The position numbers and the translations under genes were made by a program. Positions 8,587 to 17,890 of a DNA stretch of 64,000 bases are shown piece after piece. The notes under the pieces are model-generated. The model saw only the letters and a list, made by a program, of their open reading frames with translations, had not been told where the DNA came from and ran no database searches. The DNA is from Lachnospiraceae bacterium (GTDB taxonomy: Bacteria > Bacillota > Clostridia > Lachnospirales > Lachnospiraceae). Numbering within the stretch: the first letter of the stretch is position 1; the number at the start of each line of letters is the position of its first letter. The DNA is taken from the NCBI GenBank assembly GCA_024403515.1, contig JAKSRS010000001.1, forward strand, positions 1 through 64,000, written 5' to 3'.

Positions 8587-8617
8587 AAAAAAACATCCCC
8601 CAAAGCCTTGGGGGATG
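8587..8617 (-). terminator. Terminator after the SGNH hydrolase gene
   Basis: Ten-base arms (8594-8603 and 8608-8617) with five consecutive G-C pairs, a 4-base loop and seven uridines (complement of 8587-8593). It separates the SGNH gene from the PGT-LCP-GT2 unit. No clean -35/-10 pair was found between it and the PGT start. Confidence 0.9.
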
Positions 8618-8622
8618 AATTT

Positions 8623-10017
8623 TTAGTGTGAATAAACCATACCGTAGAACAGGTCTGCATTGGCCTTATCTGAGAATACTATCTTAATACTCTTTTTAGC
8701 TTTAACCCATGACGGAAGTTTGTTGACTGAGAAATATTCAAAGTCAAAGTCGTACGCTGAAGTATTTTCAAATACCAACTCATCATCAGCATAAAACTTA
8801 TATCCGCAGATTCCCTGGGTTTTTCCCCAGTATACACCGATAAATCCTGAAAACTTACCTTCAAGTTCAAAGGTAAGATCATCCGTTCTTTTGAAATCAG
8901 ATGTCTGATATGCAGTTACATCATCAAAATTCTGCCATGCACACACGTAGGGACTTCTTTCAGCATATGTATATGTTTCATTCGCCTCGACCCTTGGCTT
9001 AATTACGTCACGGATAGTTTCAAAATATAATCTTCTTCCGTAACCTTCAGGATGAACAGTGTCGGGAGCAAGTTCTTCATATGCAATTCCACTGTTCGCG
9101 AAAGCCTTTATGGTGTCTGCTGTTGGAATATTGTAATATTCGCAAAGCGTCTGAATGGTCTTTATTTTATATGTGTAGTCCCTTTGTGAACTCTGAAGAA
9201 TTGAGATAATTGCACAAGAAGGGAATCTTTGCTGCAGGCCTCTAAGAAGAATTTCGTACCCTTCATCAAATCCATAATCAAAGTCATTATGACCGTAGCA
9301 TACTACTGCAAGGTCATAATTATCGGCCTTAGGAAGAAGCATTGCTCTTGCATATCCTGCATAACTTACATTTCCGCTTAAGGAAACATTATTTACAGCA
9401 CATTTTACCTTATAAGTATTTTCAATCCAGTTTTTAAGAAGAACGACCCATGAAGTGTCATCCATTGGAACCCCGATGGAATCGCCTACAATAAGAAGGC
9501 TGACGTTTTCTCCATTGACAAGTTTCTGATAAAAGCCTTTGGATTTGGAAACATTTTCTTCTTTTTCCTTATCCTTTTCATTCTTTTCCTTGTCAGTCTT
9601 TTCTTTATCAGTTTTTTCTTTTTTCTCGTCGTCTTTATTCTCGTCTTTTTTGTCATCAGACTTGTCAGAAGGAATTAATTCGCCATTTTCAATCTTCTTT
9701 TCAATGTCTGACTTCCACTTTTCCAAAGACTTTAACTTACCTGAGTTAAGATCGTAAGCATCCTCAAGAGCTGTAACTCTTTCTTCTGCCCTGGCAAGAT
9801 GTTCAATGAGTTCCTCGATTGTTGCGTCTTTATCGATAATGGAATCATTTAAGCTGCCTTTTTCTTTTTCTAACTGTTCTATTCTTAATGTCTGGCTATT
9901 TTCGTGTTCTAAAAGCTTCTTTCCGATAACAACCATTAAAAATGTTGCCACCAAAAGAACGAGAAGCGTTAAAGCAATCATTCCAAAATAACCGCCGCGT
10001 TTGTTCCTACTACTCAC
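8623..10017 (-). CDS. Membrane-anchored SGNH/GDSL hydrolase with charged stalk
   Basis: 464 residues from a GTG start (10015-10017) with GAGGGAAA just upstream. Order: membrane helix (11-32), coiled-coil (about 38-110), a Lys/Glu/Asp-rich stalk (about 117-160), a SGNH hydrolase domain with nucleophile Ser180 in GDS, GHND at 242-245 and the Asp319/His322 pair, then a beta-rich C-terminal domain (about 345-464). SGNH enzymes of this kind act as O-acetyl esterases or acyltransferases on cell-wall glycans; the stalk would hold the active domain away from the membrane. It lies downstream of wzx, so a role in trimming or acylating the exported glycan is likely. The substrate is unknown. Confidence 0.8.
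   Translation of the reverse strand: MSSRNKRGGYFGMIALTLLVLLVATFLMVVIGKKLLEHENSQTLRIEQLEKEKGSLNDSIIDKDATIEELIEHLARAEERVTALEDAYDLNSGKLKSLEKWKSDIEKKIENGELIPSDKSDDKKDENKDDEKKEKTDKEKTDKEKNEKDKEKEENVSKSKGFYQKLVNGENVSLLIVGDSIGVPMDDTSWVVLLKNWIENTYKVKCAVNNVSLSGNVSYAGYARAMLLPKADNYDLAVVCYGHNDFDYGFDEGYEILLRGLQQRFPSCAIISILQSSQRDYTYKIKTIQTLCEYYNIPTADTIKAFANSGIAYEELAPDTVHPEGYGRRLYFETIRDVIKPRVEANETYTYAERSPYVCAWQNFDDVTAYQTSDFKRTDDLTFELEGKFSGFIGVYWGKTQGICGYKFYADDELVFENTSAYDFDFEYFSVNKLPSWVKAKKSIKIVFSDKANADLFYGMVYSH
9538..9669 (-). repeat. Low-complexity Lys/Glu/Asp stalk coding region
   Basis: Codons 117-160 of the SGNH gene consist almost only of Lys, Asp and Glu with short irregular repeats such as KEKTDKEK, visible as a nearly pure pyrimidine run on the plus strand. 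Such stretches are prone to length change by slippage. Confidence 0.7.
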
Positions 10018-10098
10018 AAGTTTCCCTCACTTTCATAACAAATTAAGATGTATTATACACCACTGATTTAAAACGAAATAATAAAATTCTATTAAGTT

Positions 10099-11580
10099 TT
10101 AATTAGGATTCTTTCTTAAAAAAACCTTTTTTATCACGGAAATTACCGTATCAAAGATGTCTGTAACTATCTCATCCTTAAATAAAAGCATGATAATCGC
10201 ATACACGATTGCAAATATACAGCCTCCGATTGCCAGCTTGAAAAACGCAAGTATATTCAGTCTTTCAACCCATATGGATGCTAAAATTCCAAGAATCGTA
10301 GCACTTAATGGAAGTAGTATGTTTTTACTATCCCAAAGGGCAAGCTTTAAAGAAACCTTACTATATGTAAGCTGAATCAATGTAACAAGAGTCTCAGTAA
10401 CAAGAGTCGCTATTGCAGCACCAAGAACGGAATACTTCATTATTAATATATAATTCAAAAGAAGGTTCACGACAACCCCTGTTATCTCGCTGTAAAGGAC
10501 TATTTTTTCCTTGCCGTTACTTACCAAAACCTCGCCGCTTATAACATTTCCTATAGCGATTGCAAATACCGATAAAAGAACAAAAATCATAGGTATTCTT
10601 GCTTCTGTATAGTCAGCGCCACCTAAAAACATCACGGCTGAATCCGAAAAGGCAATGAAGAAAAGCGCAAGAGGAAACTCTATCGTATATAAAACATGCA
10701 AAAGTTTCTTAATAAAATCCTCGGCACTCTTCTTGTCGCCACTGTCCCAGTGTCCCGTAGCTCTTGGAAGGGCCACTGTCCAAAGAGAAGCACTTATACT
10801 GTTTAAAATAGTCTTTACCTTAAGCCCGACGTCATAATAACCTACTTCAGCCTGCCCTTTTATCAGTCTTAGCATGACAACATCCATATTTATATACAAA
10901 GTTGTTGCGCATGACATAAGAAAAAAAATCATAACAGGCTTAAGATGCTTGGAAATCTGAGGCCTTTTGAGTTTAGGAAGTTTACTGATGACCTTGACTT
11001 TCATATACAAAAAGTCAGCTATGGAACAGATTGCAGCGCATCCGGCAAGAACGCAGGCATATATAAAAGTATCCGACTCGGATTTTACAAGTAAGAAGAT
11101 CCCGAGAGCAGTAAATATCTTCCCGCCGATTGACATAGCGGTCACAAAAACGTACCTTTCTATTCCTCTGAAAAGCCACACAGGATTTACGCAGTCTATA
11201 AGCATGGCAAGGCCTAATACCAAAAACAGTACCCAGCTTGTCCTAAACTGAGGAATAATCGCAACAGTAAGCGCAAGAACTGAAGCTACGACAACATGAG
11301 CCGAGATGTTAATGGACAAAAGTTCTGAAACCGTATCCGCTAAAAGAGCCTCATTATCTTTAACTTTCGCGCAGGCTCTCATGCCATATAACGGCATACC
11401 AAGTTCAGCAAAAAGTGTAAAATAACTTACGACAGACCTTACAAAAGAAATAGTTCCAACCCCTGAAGGCTTTAGTACTCTCGTAAGATAAGGATAGGTC
11501 ACAAGGGAAAGTAACACCGCTGATGCTGAAAGAATGATGTTTAGAATGCTATTTAGTTTTATTGAAGATTTAGCTTCCAT
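10099..11580 (-). CDS. wzx: Wzx-type polysaccharide flippase
   Basis: 493-residue polytopic protein with about 12-14 hydrophobic helices and the N-terminal pattern LNSILNIILSASAVLLSLVTYPYLTRVL, characteristic in its TYPYLTRVL part of the oligosaccharide flippase branch of the MOP superfamily. These proteins move undecaprenyl-diphosphate-linked repeat units across the membrane. It sits between a double-domain glycosyltransferase and the SGNH hydrolase. It is the only Wzx-like protein here; the other two systems use ABC transporters. The ribosome binding site before the ATG is weak. Confidence 0.88.
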   Translation of the reverse strand: MEAKSSIKLNSILNIILSASAVLLSLVTYPYLTRVLKPSGVGTISFVRSVVSYFTLFAELGMPLYGMRACAKVKDNEALLADTVSELLSINISAHVVVASVLALTVAIIPQFRTSWVLFLVLGLAMLIDCVNPVWLFRGIERYVFVTAMSIGGKIFTALGIFLLVKSESDTFIYACVLAGCAAICSIADFLYMKVKVISKLPKLKRPQISKHLKPVMIFFLMSCATTLYINMDVVMLRLIKGQAEVGYYDVGLKVKTILNSISASLWTVALPRATGHWDSGDKKSAEDFIKKLLHVLYTIEFPLALFFIAFSDSAVMFLGGADYTEARIPMIFVLLSVFAIAIGNVISGEVLVSNGKEKIVLYSEITGVVVNLLLNYILIMKYSVLGAAIATLVTETLVTLIQLTYSKVSLKLALWDSKNILLPLSATILGILASIWVERLNILAFFKLAIGGCIFAIVYAIIMLLFKDEIVTDIFDTVISVIKKVFLRKNPN

Positions 11581-11667
11581 ATCTTTCTTTTGCCGACCTT
11601 TCCTAAAATTTTCACCACAAAATTGTCGCTGCTTACAGCTTATATCATTCCTTACAAAGGGTTAATT

Positions 11668-14001
11668 CTACTGAATAAGAAGAAACCACATTTGTATATA
11701 GAAGTAATTTAGCATATGTTTAAACTTAAACTTAACGTGCTTTGCTCGTCCTTCCTTGGAAAAAGCAAGCTTAAATCCGGTTATAATGCCCTTTAAGTAT
11801 TCTTTTCCGAGCCCTTTCAGTGTAAAAAATGCAAATTTAACAATGTAACCTATAAGTAAGAATGGCAGATTACAAACATACTGCAAAAAGGGCATATTCT
11901 TTATGTGCAAAAGAACGCTGTTTTTAGAAGAAAGTGACACCTTAAAAGCGTTATGCTTAGAACCTGAAGTTGCACTTCCTTTATGATAAACTATCGCGTT
12001 TCTTACATTTACATTCTTATAGCCATATATTCTCGCACGATATCCAAGATCAACATCTTCAAAATATGCAAAGTGAAGCTCGTCGAGTAAATCAATCTTA
12101 TCAAGTATTGATTTTCTGTACATCGAAGCACCTGCGCAGGCTGAAAATACAGGAGCCACGCGGTCTTTGCAAATGTTTAATTTAGTTTTACCCGACAAAA
12201 ATGACTTGGGATAACCAAGTAAATTCATGGAATCGCCGCCATTATCAACAAGTTCAGGCTTATCCATACTAAGCATCAAAGCTCCTGCGCTAAAAATGCT
12301 TTCATCAATTTCCATGGCATTTACGAGTTTTTCAAGGCAGTCTTTTTCAATGGTTGTATCATTATTTAGTAAGAAAACATACTTTTCTCCACTAAGATTT
12401 ATTCCATGATTGGAAGCTCCGGTAAAACCGGTATTTATTCCATGTTCATATACTTTTACCTGTGGATAACTTTCTTTTAAAAACTCGACGCTTCCATCAG
12501 TAGATGCGTTATCAATAACTATAACTTCATATGGCAGCTTAGTTGAGGCATATAAAGTTGAAAGACAGTCGTTAAGATACTGCTTTCCATTGTAGTTTGG
12601 AATTACAACGCTTACAGGAAGCAAGTCATCCCTGCTTTTATAGGGATCAAAAGCACGATACTTTGGATCCAGTAAAAGTCTTAGTCCCATCTTTTCAGCC
12701 ATTCGTCCAAACTCAAGATTATACTTTTTAAGCATCTCTTCCTTGATTTCAAGCGAAGGCTCAAGTCCGTTTTCTACCGCAAAACTTCGTATCTCTTCCT
12801 GCCATTTATTAAGAAGATCAGCGTATATTTCACGCATCTTAGGGCTTGGTGTAAGGCTTCGTAAATCCAGTGAAAACACGTCCCTTGTGATGGCACCCAC
12901 ATGGTTAACGCCAGAATGGTGTATATTCGTGATTAGACAAATGTTATTGCCGTTCTCATCATACGCACCGCTTGTTATTTTATTTCCACATGTGACATAT
13001 CCGCCTATTGCACCTATGTCTTGCCTCAGGTCAAATATTTCATTTTTATAGTCAACCCTGTAAAAGCCCTTATGGAGAAGATGTGAAACTTCAGCTTTAC
13101 CAAAATTATCTTTTACAAAGTCTTCAATTGCTCTTTTTCCTGCTTCATAAGCGTAGTTCTTGCTTTCAGGATTAGCCGCAGTTGAAGCTTCGTGGCATCT
13201 CCAGTGATACAAAACCTTTGGAACGTGATAAATACAATCCTCAAGTTTTTCTCCACTTTTTAAAACATGTGATACAAGGCGCAAAACCAGATCAAAATCC
13301 TGGGCCCCATCGTATTCTTTTCTAAATCCGAGAGATTTTATAAGATTTGTTTCTATGACTGTTATGTGGCATATATAGTTATTTGAAAGAAGCATATCAA
13401 GGTTTATATCTGCCTTTTTATTCACTTCCCTGAAATTACTGCCTTCACCATCACATTTATCTTCATCCGTATAAACCATTACAGGATATTTGTTTTTCTT
13501 TCTTCCTTTAACAAGTCCTGCGTAGATTTCGTATAAGGCATCCTCAGTCAGCAGGTCATCGTGATCACATAAAACACAGTAAGAACCACTTGCCGCCTCA
13601 AGGGCACGATTTGTATTTTCAGATATTCCGGCATTTTCCGATAGTTTCAAATAACGAATTCTTTTATCGTCATACTCTTCTATTGTTTCTTTAGGTCCGC
13701 TTGTTATAGATGCATCAGCAAGTATAAGCTCAAAATGTATATAGCTTTGATTAAGGACTGAATCAATCATTGCCTTTAAATAATCCCTGGGTGTTTCGTA
13801 CACCGGAACTAAGATACTAAAGACCGGTGCATTAACATCGTCCTTGGTTGCTTCATATTGCATCTTAAGTGCCTCTTTGGATGCAGGCACAAAAACGTAA
13901 TCGTCATTCTTCTGCTGATTGAGTCTTTCAACAACAGCATAAGCTGTATTCACGATTCCGTTTCGCTTAAAATATGCTATTGTCTTTTGCACGTTACTCA
14001 T
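11668..14001 (-). CDS. Double-domain GT2 glycosyltransferase
   Basis: 777 residues from the ATG at 13999-14001, preceded by AAAGGTTG; an in-frame ATG at 14040 would add 13 residues but lacks a ribosome binding site. Two GT-A domains are visible. The first (about 45-290) has ILVPVYETP and a DHDD metal motif. The second (about 460-690) has VVIPNYNG, NNDT and the downstream ED pair in YFEDVDLGYR. A hydrophobic patch near the C-terminus (FLLIGYIVKFAFF) suggests membrane association. Paired domains often add two different linkages, as in rhamnan and galactan polymerases. It starts just after the pgm terminator and runs into wzx. Confidence 0.85.
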   Translation of the reverse strand: MSNVQKTIAYFKRNGIVNTAYAVVERLNQQKNDDYVFVPASKEALKMQYEATKDDVNAPVFSILVPVYETPRDYLKAMIDSVLNQSYIHFELILADASITSGPKETIEEYDDKRIRYLKLSENAGISENTNRALEAASGSYCVLCDHDDLLTEDALYEIYAGLVKGRKKNKYPVMVYTDEDKCDGEGSNFREVNKKADINLDMLLSNNYICHITVIETNLIKSLGFRKEYDGAQDFDLVLRLVSHVLKSGEKLEDCIYHVPKVLYHWRCHEASTAANPESKNYAYEAGKRAIEDFVKDNFGKAEVSHLLHKGFYRVDYKNEIFDLRQDIGAIGGYVTCGNKITSGAYDENGNNICLITNIHHSGVNHVGAITRDVFSLDLRSLTPSPKMREIYADLLNKWQEEIRSFAVENGLEPSLEIKEEMLKKYNLEFGRMAEKMGLRLLLDPKYRAFDPYKSRDDLLPVSVVIPNYNGKQYLNDCLSTLYASTKLPYEVIVIDNASTDGSVEFLKESYPQVKVYEHGINTGFTGASNHGINLSGEKYVFLLNNDTTIEKDCLEKLVNAMEIDESIFSAGALMLSMDKPELVDNGGDSMNLLGYPKSFLSGKTKLNICKDRVAPVFSACAGASMYRKSILDKIDLLDELHFAYFEDVDLGYRARIYGYKNVNVRNAIVYHKGSATSGSKHNAFKVSLSSKNSVLLHIKNMPFLQYVCNLPFLLIGYIVKFAFFTLKGLGKEYLKGIITGFKLAFSKEGRAKHVKFKFKHMLNYFYIQMWFLLIQ

Positions 14002-14060
14002 ATCTTCAACCTTTGCCTTTTGTCTCTTATTAATTGGCACTTCTTATATAATAACACAAA

Positions 14061-14089
14061 AATGCCCGCCACTGTACATGACGAGCATT
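14061..14089 (-). terminator. Terminator after phosphoglucomutase
   Basis: Ten-base arms (14061-14070 and 14080-14089) pair with two G-U pairs around a 10-base loop, followed by TTTTTGTGTTATT in the transcript. It lies between the pgm stop and the start of the double-domain GT. Confidence 0.75.
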
Positions 14090-14118
14090 ATTGTTTTCTT
14101 ATTAATTCAATATATTAA

Positions 14119-15840
14119 TTATAAAACTGCCTTTAAATCATCTGTAAGCTTCTTAACCTTAGCAACTGCATCATCAAGGTCTGTTCCCTTAACACCCATG
14201 TAGAATTTAATCTTAGGTTCTGTACCTGAGGGTCTTGCACAGCACCATGAGTTATTTGTAAGGTCAAAGTACAAAACATTAGACTTAGGAAGACCGGTAG
14301 GTGTTACCTTTCCTGTTTCCATGTCTGTAATTGTGTCATTTTCGTAGTCTCTAAAAGATACAACCTTAAGATCACCAAAGTTCTTAGGAGGATTATTTCT
14401 AAGCTTAGTCATCATTTCCTGAATCTTAGCTGAGCCATCCATACCCTTTAATGTGATTGTATAAAGGTCTTCTTTGAAGTAACCATACTTTTCATAGATG
14501 TTAATCATCTGATCCCAAAGTGTGATGTTGTTGTATTTGCACCAAGCAGCAACTTCACAAAGCATCATAACTGCTACGATTGCATCTTTATCTCTTGCAT
14601 GTGTTCCTGCAAGACATCCGTAGCTTTCCTCAAGACCAAATACATAATTGTTACTTCCAGTCTGTTCAAATAACTTAATCTGTTCACCAATAAACTTAAA
14701 GCCTGTTAACACTTCAATAAGCTTAACATTGTAATCCTCGCAAATAGGATCTGCCATGTTTGTTGTAACGATAGTCTTAACAAGTGCAGGGTTAGCAGGC
14801 ATTTTTCCAAGTACCTGACGTTCTCTTAAAATGTATTCTGCAATAAGCATTCCTGACATGTTACCTGTGAAAGATACGTATTCCTGGGACTTTGTGTCGT
14901 ATGCATAAATACCTAATCTGTCGGCATCAGGGTCTGTTGCAAGAATAACGTCAGCCTTTACTTCTTTTGCAAGTTTTAATGCAAGAGTGAAAGCTTTGGG
15001 GTCTTCGGGGTTAGGATACTCCAAAGTAGTGAAGTTTGGATCGGGCATTTCCTGTTCAGGCACAACATATACATTTTCGAAGCCAAGTTCACGCAATATT
15101 CTGCGTGCAGGCACGTTTCCTGTACCATTGAAAGGTGAATATACAATCTTAATGTCCTTTGCAACTGCCTTGATGATTTCAGGATGAAGAATCTGCTTTT
15201 TGAGTTCTTCCATGTATAAGTCATCAATTTCTTTGCCGATTACTTCATATAATCCTGCAGCTATAGCAGCTTCTTTGGTCATTGTCTTAACCATTGCGTA
15301 ATCTGTAACAGCTTTTACTTCGCCGATGATCTCTTTGTCCTTAGGAGAAGTTACCTGTGCGCCATCTTCCCAGTAAACTTTGTAACCATTGTATTCAGGG
15401 GGATTGTGGCTTGCTGTAACAACTATACCAGATATACATCCTTTGGTTCTAAGTGCAAAAGAAAGTTCAGGAGTGGGACGAAGTGCATCAAATACATATG
15501 CCTTGATACCGTTTGCGTTAAGGCAAAGAGCTGCTTCGTCAGCAAATTCAGGGCTCATTCTTCTTGAATCGTAAGCAATTGCTACGCCCTTATCCTGGCC
15601 GCCCTGCTTAATAATGTAATTTGCAAGTCCCTGTGTTGCTTTTCTAACTGTGTATACGTTCATTCTGTTGGTACCGGCACCAATAACACCTCTAAGACCA
15701 CCTGTACCAAACTCTAATTCCTTGTAAAAACGATCTGTGATTTCTGCTTCATTATCAGCGATAGCCTTTAATTCAGCCTTTGTTGCATCATCAAAGTATG
15801 CATCGGTACACCAAAAGTCAAATTCTTTTTTAACATCCAT
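14119..15840 (-). CDS. pgcA: Phosphoglucomutase/phosphomannomutase (alpha-D-phosphohexomutase)
   Basis: 573 residues, the usual size of PgcA-type Gram-positive enzymes. The four family motifs are intact: catalytic serine loop TASHNPPEYNGYK (near 145), metal loop DPDADRLG (near 307), sugar-binding EESYG (near 408) and phosphate-binding SGTEPK near 540. It interconverts glucose-6-phosphate and glucose-1-phosphate in the cytoplasm. That supplies RmlA (26239-27117) with glucose-1-phosphate for dTDP-sugars, explaining its position among glycosyltransferase genes. The ATG follows AGGAGATTACAACT and a terminator follows the gene. Confidence 0.93.
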   Translation of the reverse strand: MDVKKEFDFWCTDAYFDDATKAELKAIADNEAEITDRFYKELEFGTGGLRGVIGAGTNRMNVYTVRKATQGLANYIIKQGGQDKGVAIAYDSRRMSPEFADEAALCLNANGIKAYVFDALRPTPELSFALRTKGCISGIVVTASHNPPEYNGYKVYWEDGAQVTSPKDKEIIGEVKAVTDYAMVKTMTKEAAIAAGLYEVIGKEIDDLYMEELKKQILHPEIIKAVAKDIKIVYSPFNGTGNVPARRILRELGFENVYVVPEQEMPDPNFTTLEYPNPEDPKAFTLALKLAKEVKADVILATDPDADRLGIYAYDTKSQEYVSFTGNMSGMLIAEYILRERQVLGKMPANPALVKTIVTTNMADPICEDYNVKLIEVLTGFKFIGEQIKLFEQTGSNNYVFGLEESYGCLAGTHARDKDAIVAVMMLCEVAAWCKYNNITLWDQMINIYEKYGYFKEDLYTITLKGMDGSAKIQEMMTKLRNNPPKNFGDLKVVSFRDYENDTITDMETGKVTPTGLPKSNVLYFDLTNNSWCCARPSGTEPKIKFYMGVKGTDLDDAVAKVKKLTDDLKAVL

Positions 15841-15897
15841 AGTTGTAATCTCCTATTTTTGTATTTTTAACCTTGAAAAAGGCTTTCTTTTGATTAG

Positions 15898-17847
15898 TTA
15901 TTTAAGTATCTTTACTGAAAAGTCGCTTCTATCAAGAGAGAAGTTAACATTATAGTAAGGATCTCCCGCCTCAAGCTCGCTCTTCCATTTATTCCTGAAT
16001 AGTTCGGACTCGCGATTGTATCTTTCAGCCTTTTCTCCATTATCATCTAATCCTCTTGAGATGGATTCGTAATGATAAAGTTCAGCAAAAGGAGTGAAAA
16101 CATTTAAATAACCCTTCTTTCGTAGTTTAAGACAAAAATCGACATCATTCAACGATATTTCAAAGATGTTGTCTAGACCACTAACTTCATCCCAAAGTTT
16201 CTTTTTAACCATAAGGCATGCCCCGGTAACAGCAGTTACATTCTGTGTGTAACAGAGTCTTCCCATATAGCCAAGATTTTCACGGGACTGTTTGTAATGG
16301 GTGTGTCCTGCTGTTCTGTGGGCGCCAAGTCCAATCACTACGCCTGCATGCTGAATTGTTTTGTCAGCATAGTAAAGCTTGGCTCCAACTGCACCAACAT
16401 CTTCTCTTTGTGCATACATAAGTAGTTCTTCAAGCCAGTTAACCGTTATTACTTCAGTATCATTATTAAGAAGAAGAATATATTCACCTTTTGCAAAAGA
16501 TACGCCATAGTTATTCACCATGGAATAATTGAATTTCCCTTCGTATTTAACTACTGAAATCTTATCCGATAACTTCTTTAAGTCTTCATAGCAAGAGAAA
16601 GTCTTGGGATCTTCTGAATTATTCTCAACTATAATTATTTCATAGTTTGTATATGTTGATTTTTCAAGTATTGAATTTACACATCTTTCAAGGTCAGCTA
16701 CGTGATCTTTATTAGGAATAACAATACTGATTAAAGGTGCACCGTTAAGCTTATATCTTATTTTAAAGATAGTTTCAAAAGCACGTGTACTTGTAATCTT
16801 AAAATCTGTATATCCATGTGCTCTAAGATGGTCTGCGACAGCACCTTTTGCAGCTGCTATGGCGTATTCCTTGGCACCGATATTGGAAGCGACGCTTCCT
16901 GCATGACATCTCCAATAGTATAAAAGTTTAGGAACATGAACGATGCATTCAGCCTTATCGGTAAGTCTTAAAATCATGTCGTGATCCTGACTTCCGTCAA
17001 ATTTAGTTCTGAAAAGTTCTGTTCCTTCAAGAAGAGTTCTTTTGAAAACACTGAAATGGCAAATATAGTTATTAGCTCTTAAATTGTCGGGCGCATAATC
17101 GGGCTTAAAATGCATTGTAAGCATGTGATCAATGTTACCGGATTTAAAAGTAGTTTCGTCACAATAGATATAATCAGCACCCTTTTCGTTGATTACCTTC
17201 ACATACTCATATAAAGCACAGGGATGAAGAATATCATCGTGATCAAATAAACCAATATATTCGCCGGTTGCTAACTTTAAGCATTCATTCGTATTTCCTG
17301 AAATACCCTGATTCTTTTCAAGTTTGGCATATACAATTCTTTCATCATTGTAGGAGTCTACAACTTCCTTTACATATGAGTGTTCCGAATCCGAACCATC
17401 AGCAAGGCACAGTTCCCAGTTTGAATAGGTCTGCCACTCTACTGAGTCAATCATTTCCTTTAAAAAGTCCTTGGGAGTGTTATATAAAGGAACAAGAATT
17501 GATATTTTAACAGCATTCTCAAAAACTGTACTTTCCTGCTCTTTTCTCAGTTCATCACTTGGAAAGCTTTTGGTACCGTAGTACTGCTTAGCTTCTTTTT
17601 CTCTCTTTTTATAATCAATCTTGGAAATAATCCCTCTGGGGCCTCCCAGATTTTTTACGCGTCTGGCGTTTCTTATACACCAGTGCATAGCCTTTCTTGC
17701 AGGCGAACTAGCCTTCCAAACAGGATTGTTCTTAATTCTGTCGAGTTTAAACTGAAGTTCATCCTTTTCCTCTTCAAGTTCAGCAATCCTTTCAGCCAAA
17801 AGAACGTTTCTTTCAACCTCTTCGTTAAGCTTCTTTTCTAAATCCAT
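15898..17847 (-). CDS. Double-domain GT2 glycosyltransferase with N-terminal coiled-coil
   Basis: 649 residues. An N-terminal coiled-coil (about 1-42, heptad-rich Leu/Glu) precedes a basic linker. GT-A domain 1 (about 113-330) has ISILVPLYNTP and DHDD. GT-A domain 2 (about 375-605) has ISIVIPNKDH, LLNNDTEV and NDVDFC. The coiled-coil may pair it with the neighbouring 761-residue glycosyltransferase or the capping enzyme; in E. coli O9a the polymerase is recruited to WbdD in a comparable way, but that is an analogy. It is downstream of wzm-wzt and probably extends the ABC-exported polymer. Confidence 0.85.
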   Translation of the reverse strand: MDLEKKLNEEVERNVLLAERIAELEEEKDELQFKLDRIKNNPVWKASSPARKAMHWCIRNARRVKNLGGPRGIISKIDYKKREKEAKQYYGTKSFPSDELRKEQESTVFENAVKISILVPLYNTPKDFLKEMIDSVEWQTYSNWELCLADGSDSEHSYVKEVVDSYNDERIVYAKLEKNQGISGNTNECLKLATGEYIGLFDHDDILHPCALYEYVKVINEKGADYIYCDETTFKSGNIDHMLTMHFKPDYAPDNLRANNYICHFSVFKRTLLEGTELFRTKFDGSQDHDMILRLTDKAECIVHVPKLLYYWRCHAGSVASNIGAKEYAIAAAKGAVADHLRAHGYTDFKITSTRAFETIFKIRYKLNGAPLISIVIPNKDHVADLERCVNSILEKSTYTNYEIIIVENNSEDPKTFSCYEDLKKLSDKISVVKYEGKFNYSMVNNYGVSFAKGEYILLLNNDTEVITVNWLEELLMYAQREDVGAVGAKLYYADKTIQHAGVVIGLGAHRTAGHTHYKQSRENLGYMGRLCYTQNVTAVTGACLMVKKKLWDEVSGLDNIFEISLNDVDFCLKLRKKGYLNVFTPFAELYHYESISRGLDDNGEKAERYNRESELFRNKWKSELEAGDPYYNVNFSLDRSDFSVKILK

Positions 17848-17890
17848 GTAATCTATATCTCCATTCCGCGAAGCTTCGCAAAATAATCTC

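Noticed and set aside
10018..10098. A promoter before the SGNH gene
   Set aside because: A TATAAT (complement of 10052-10057) is present, but no -35 hexamer lies at suitable spacing, so it was not listed as a feature.
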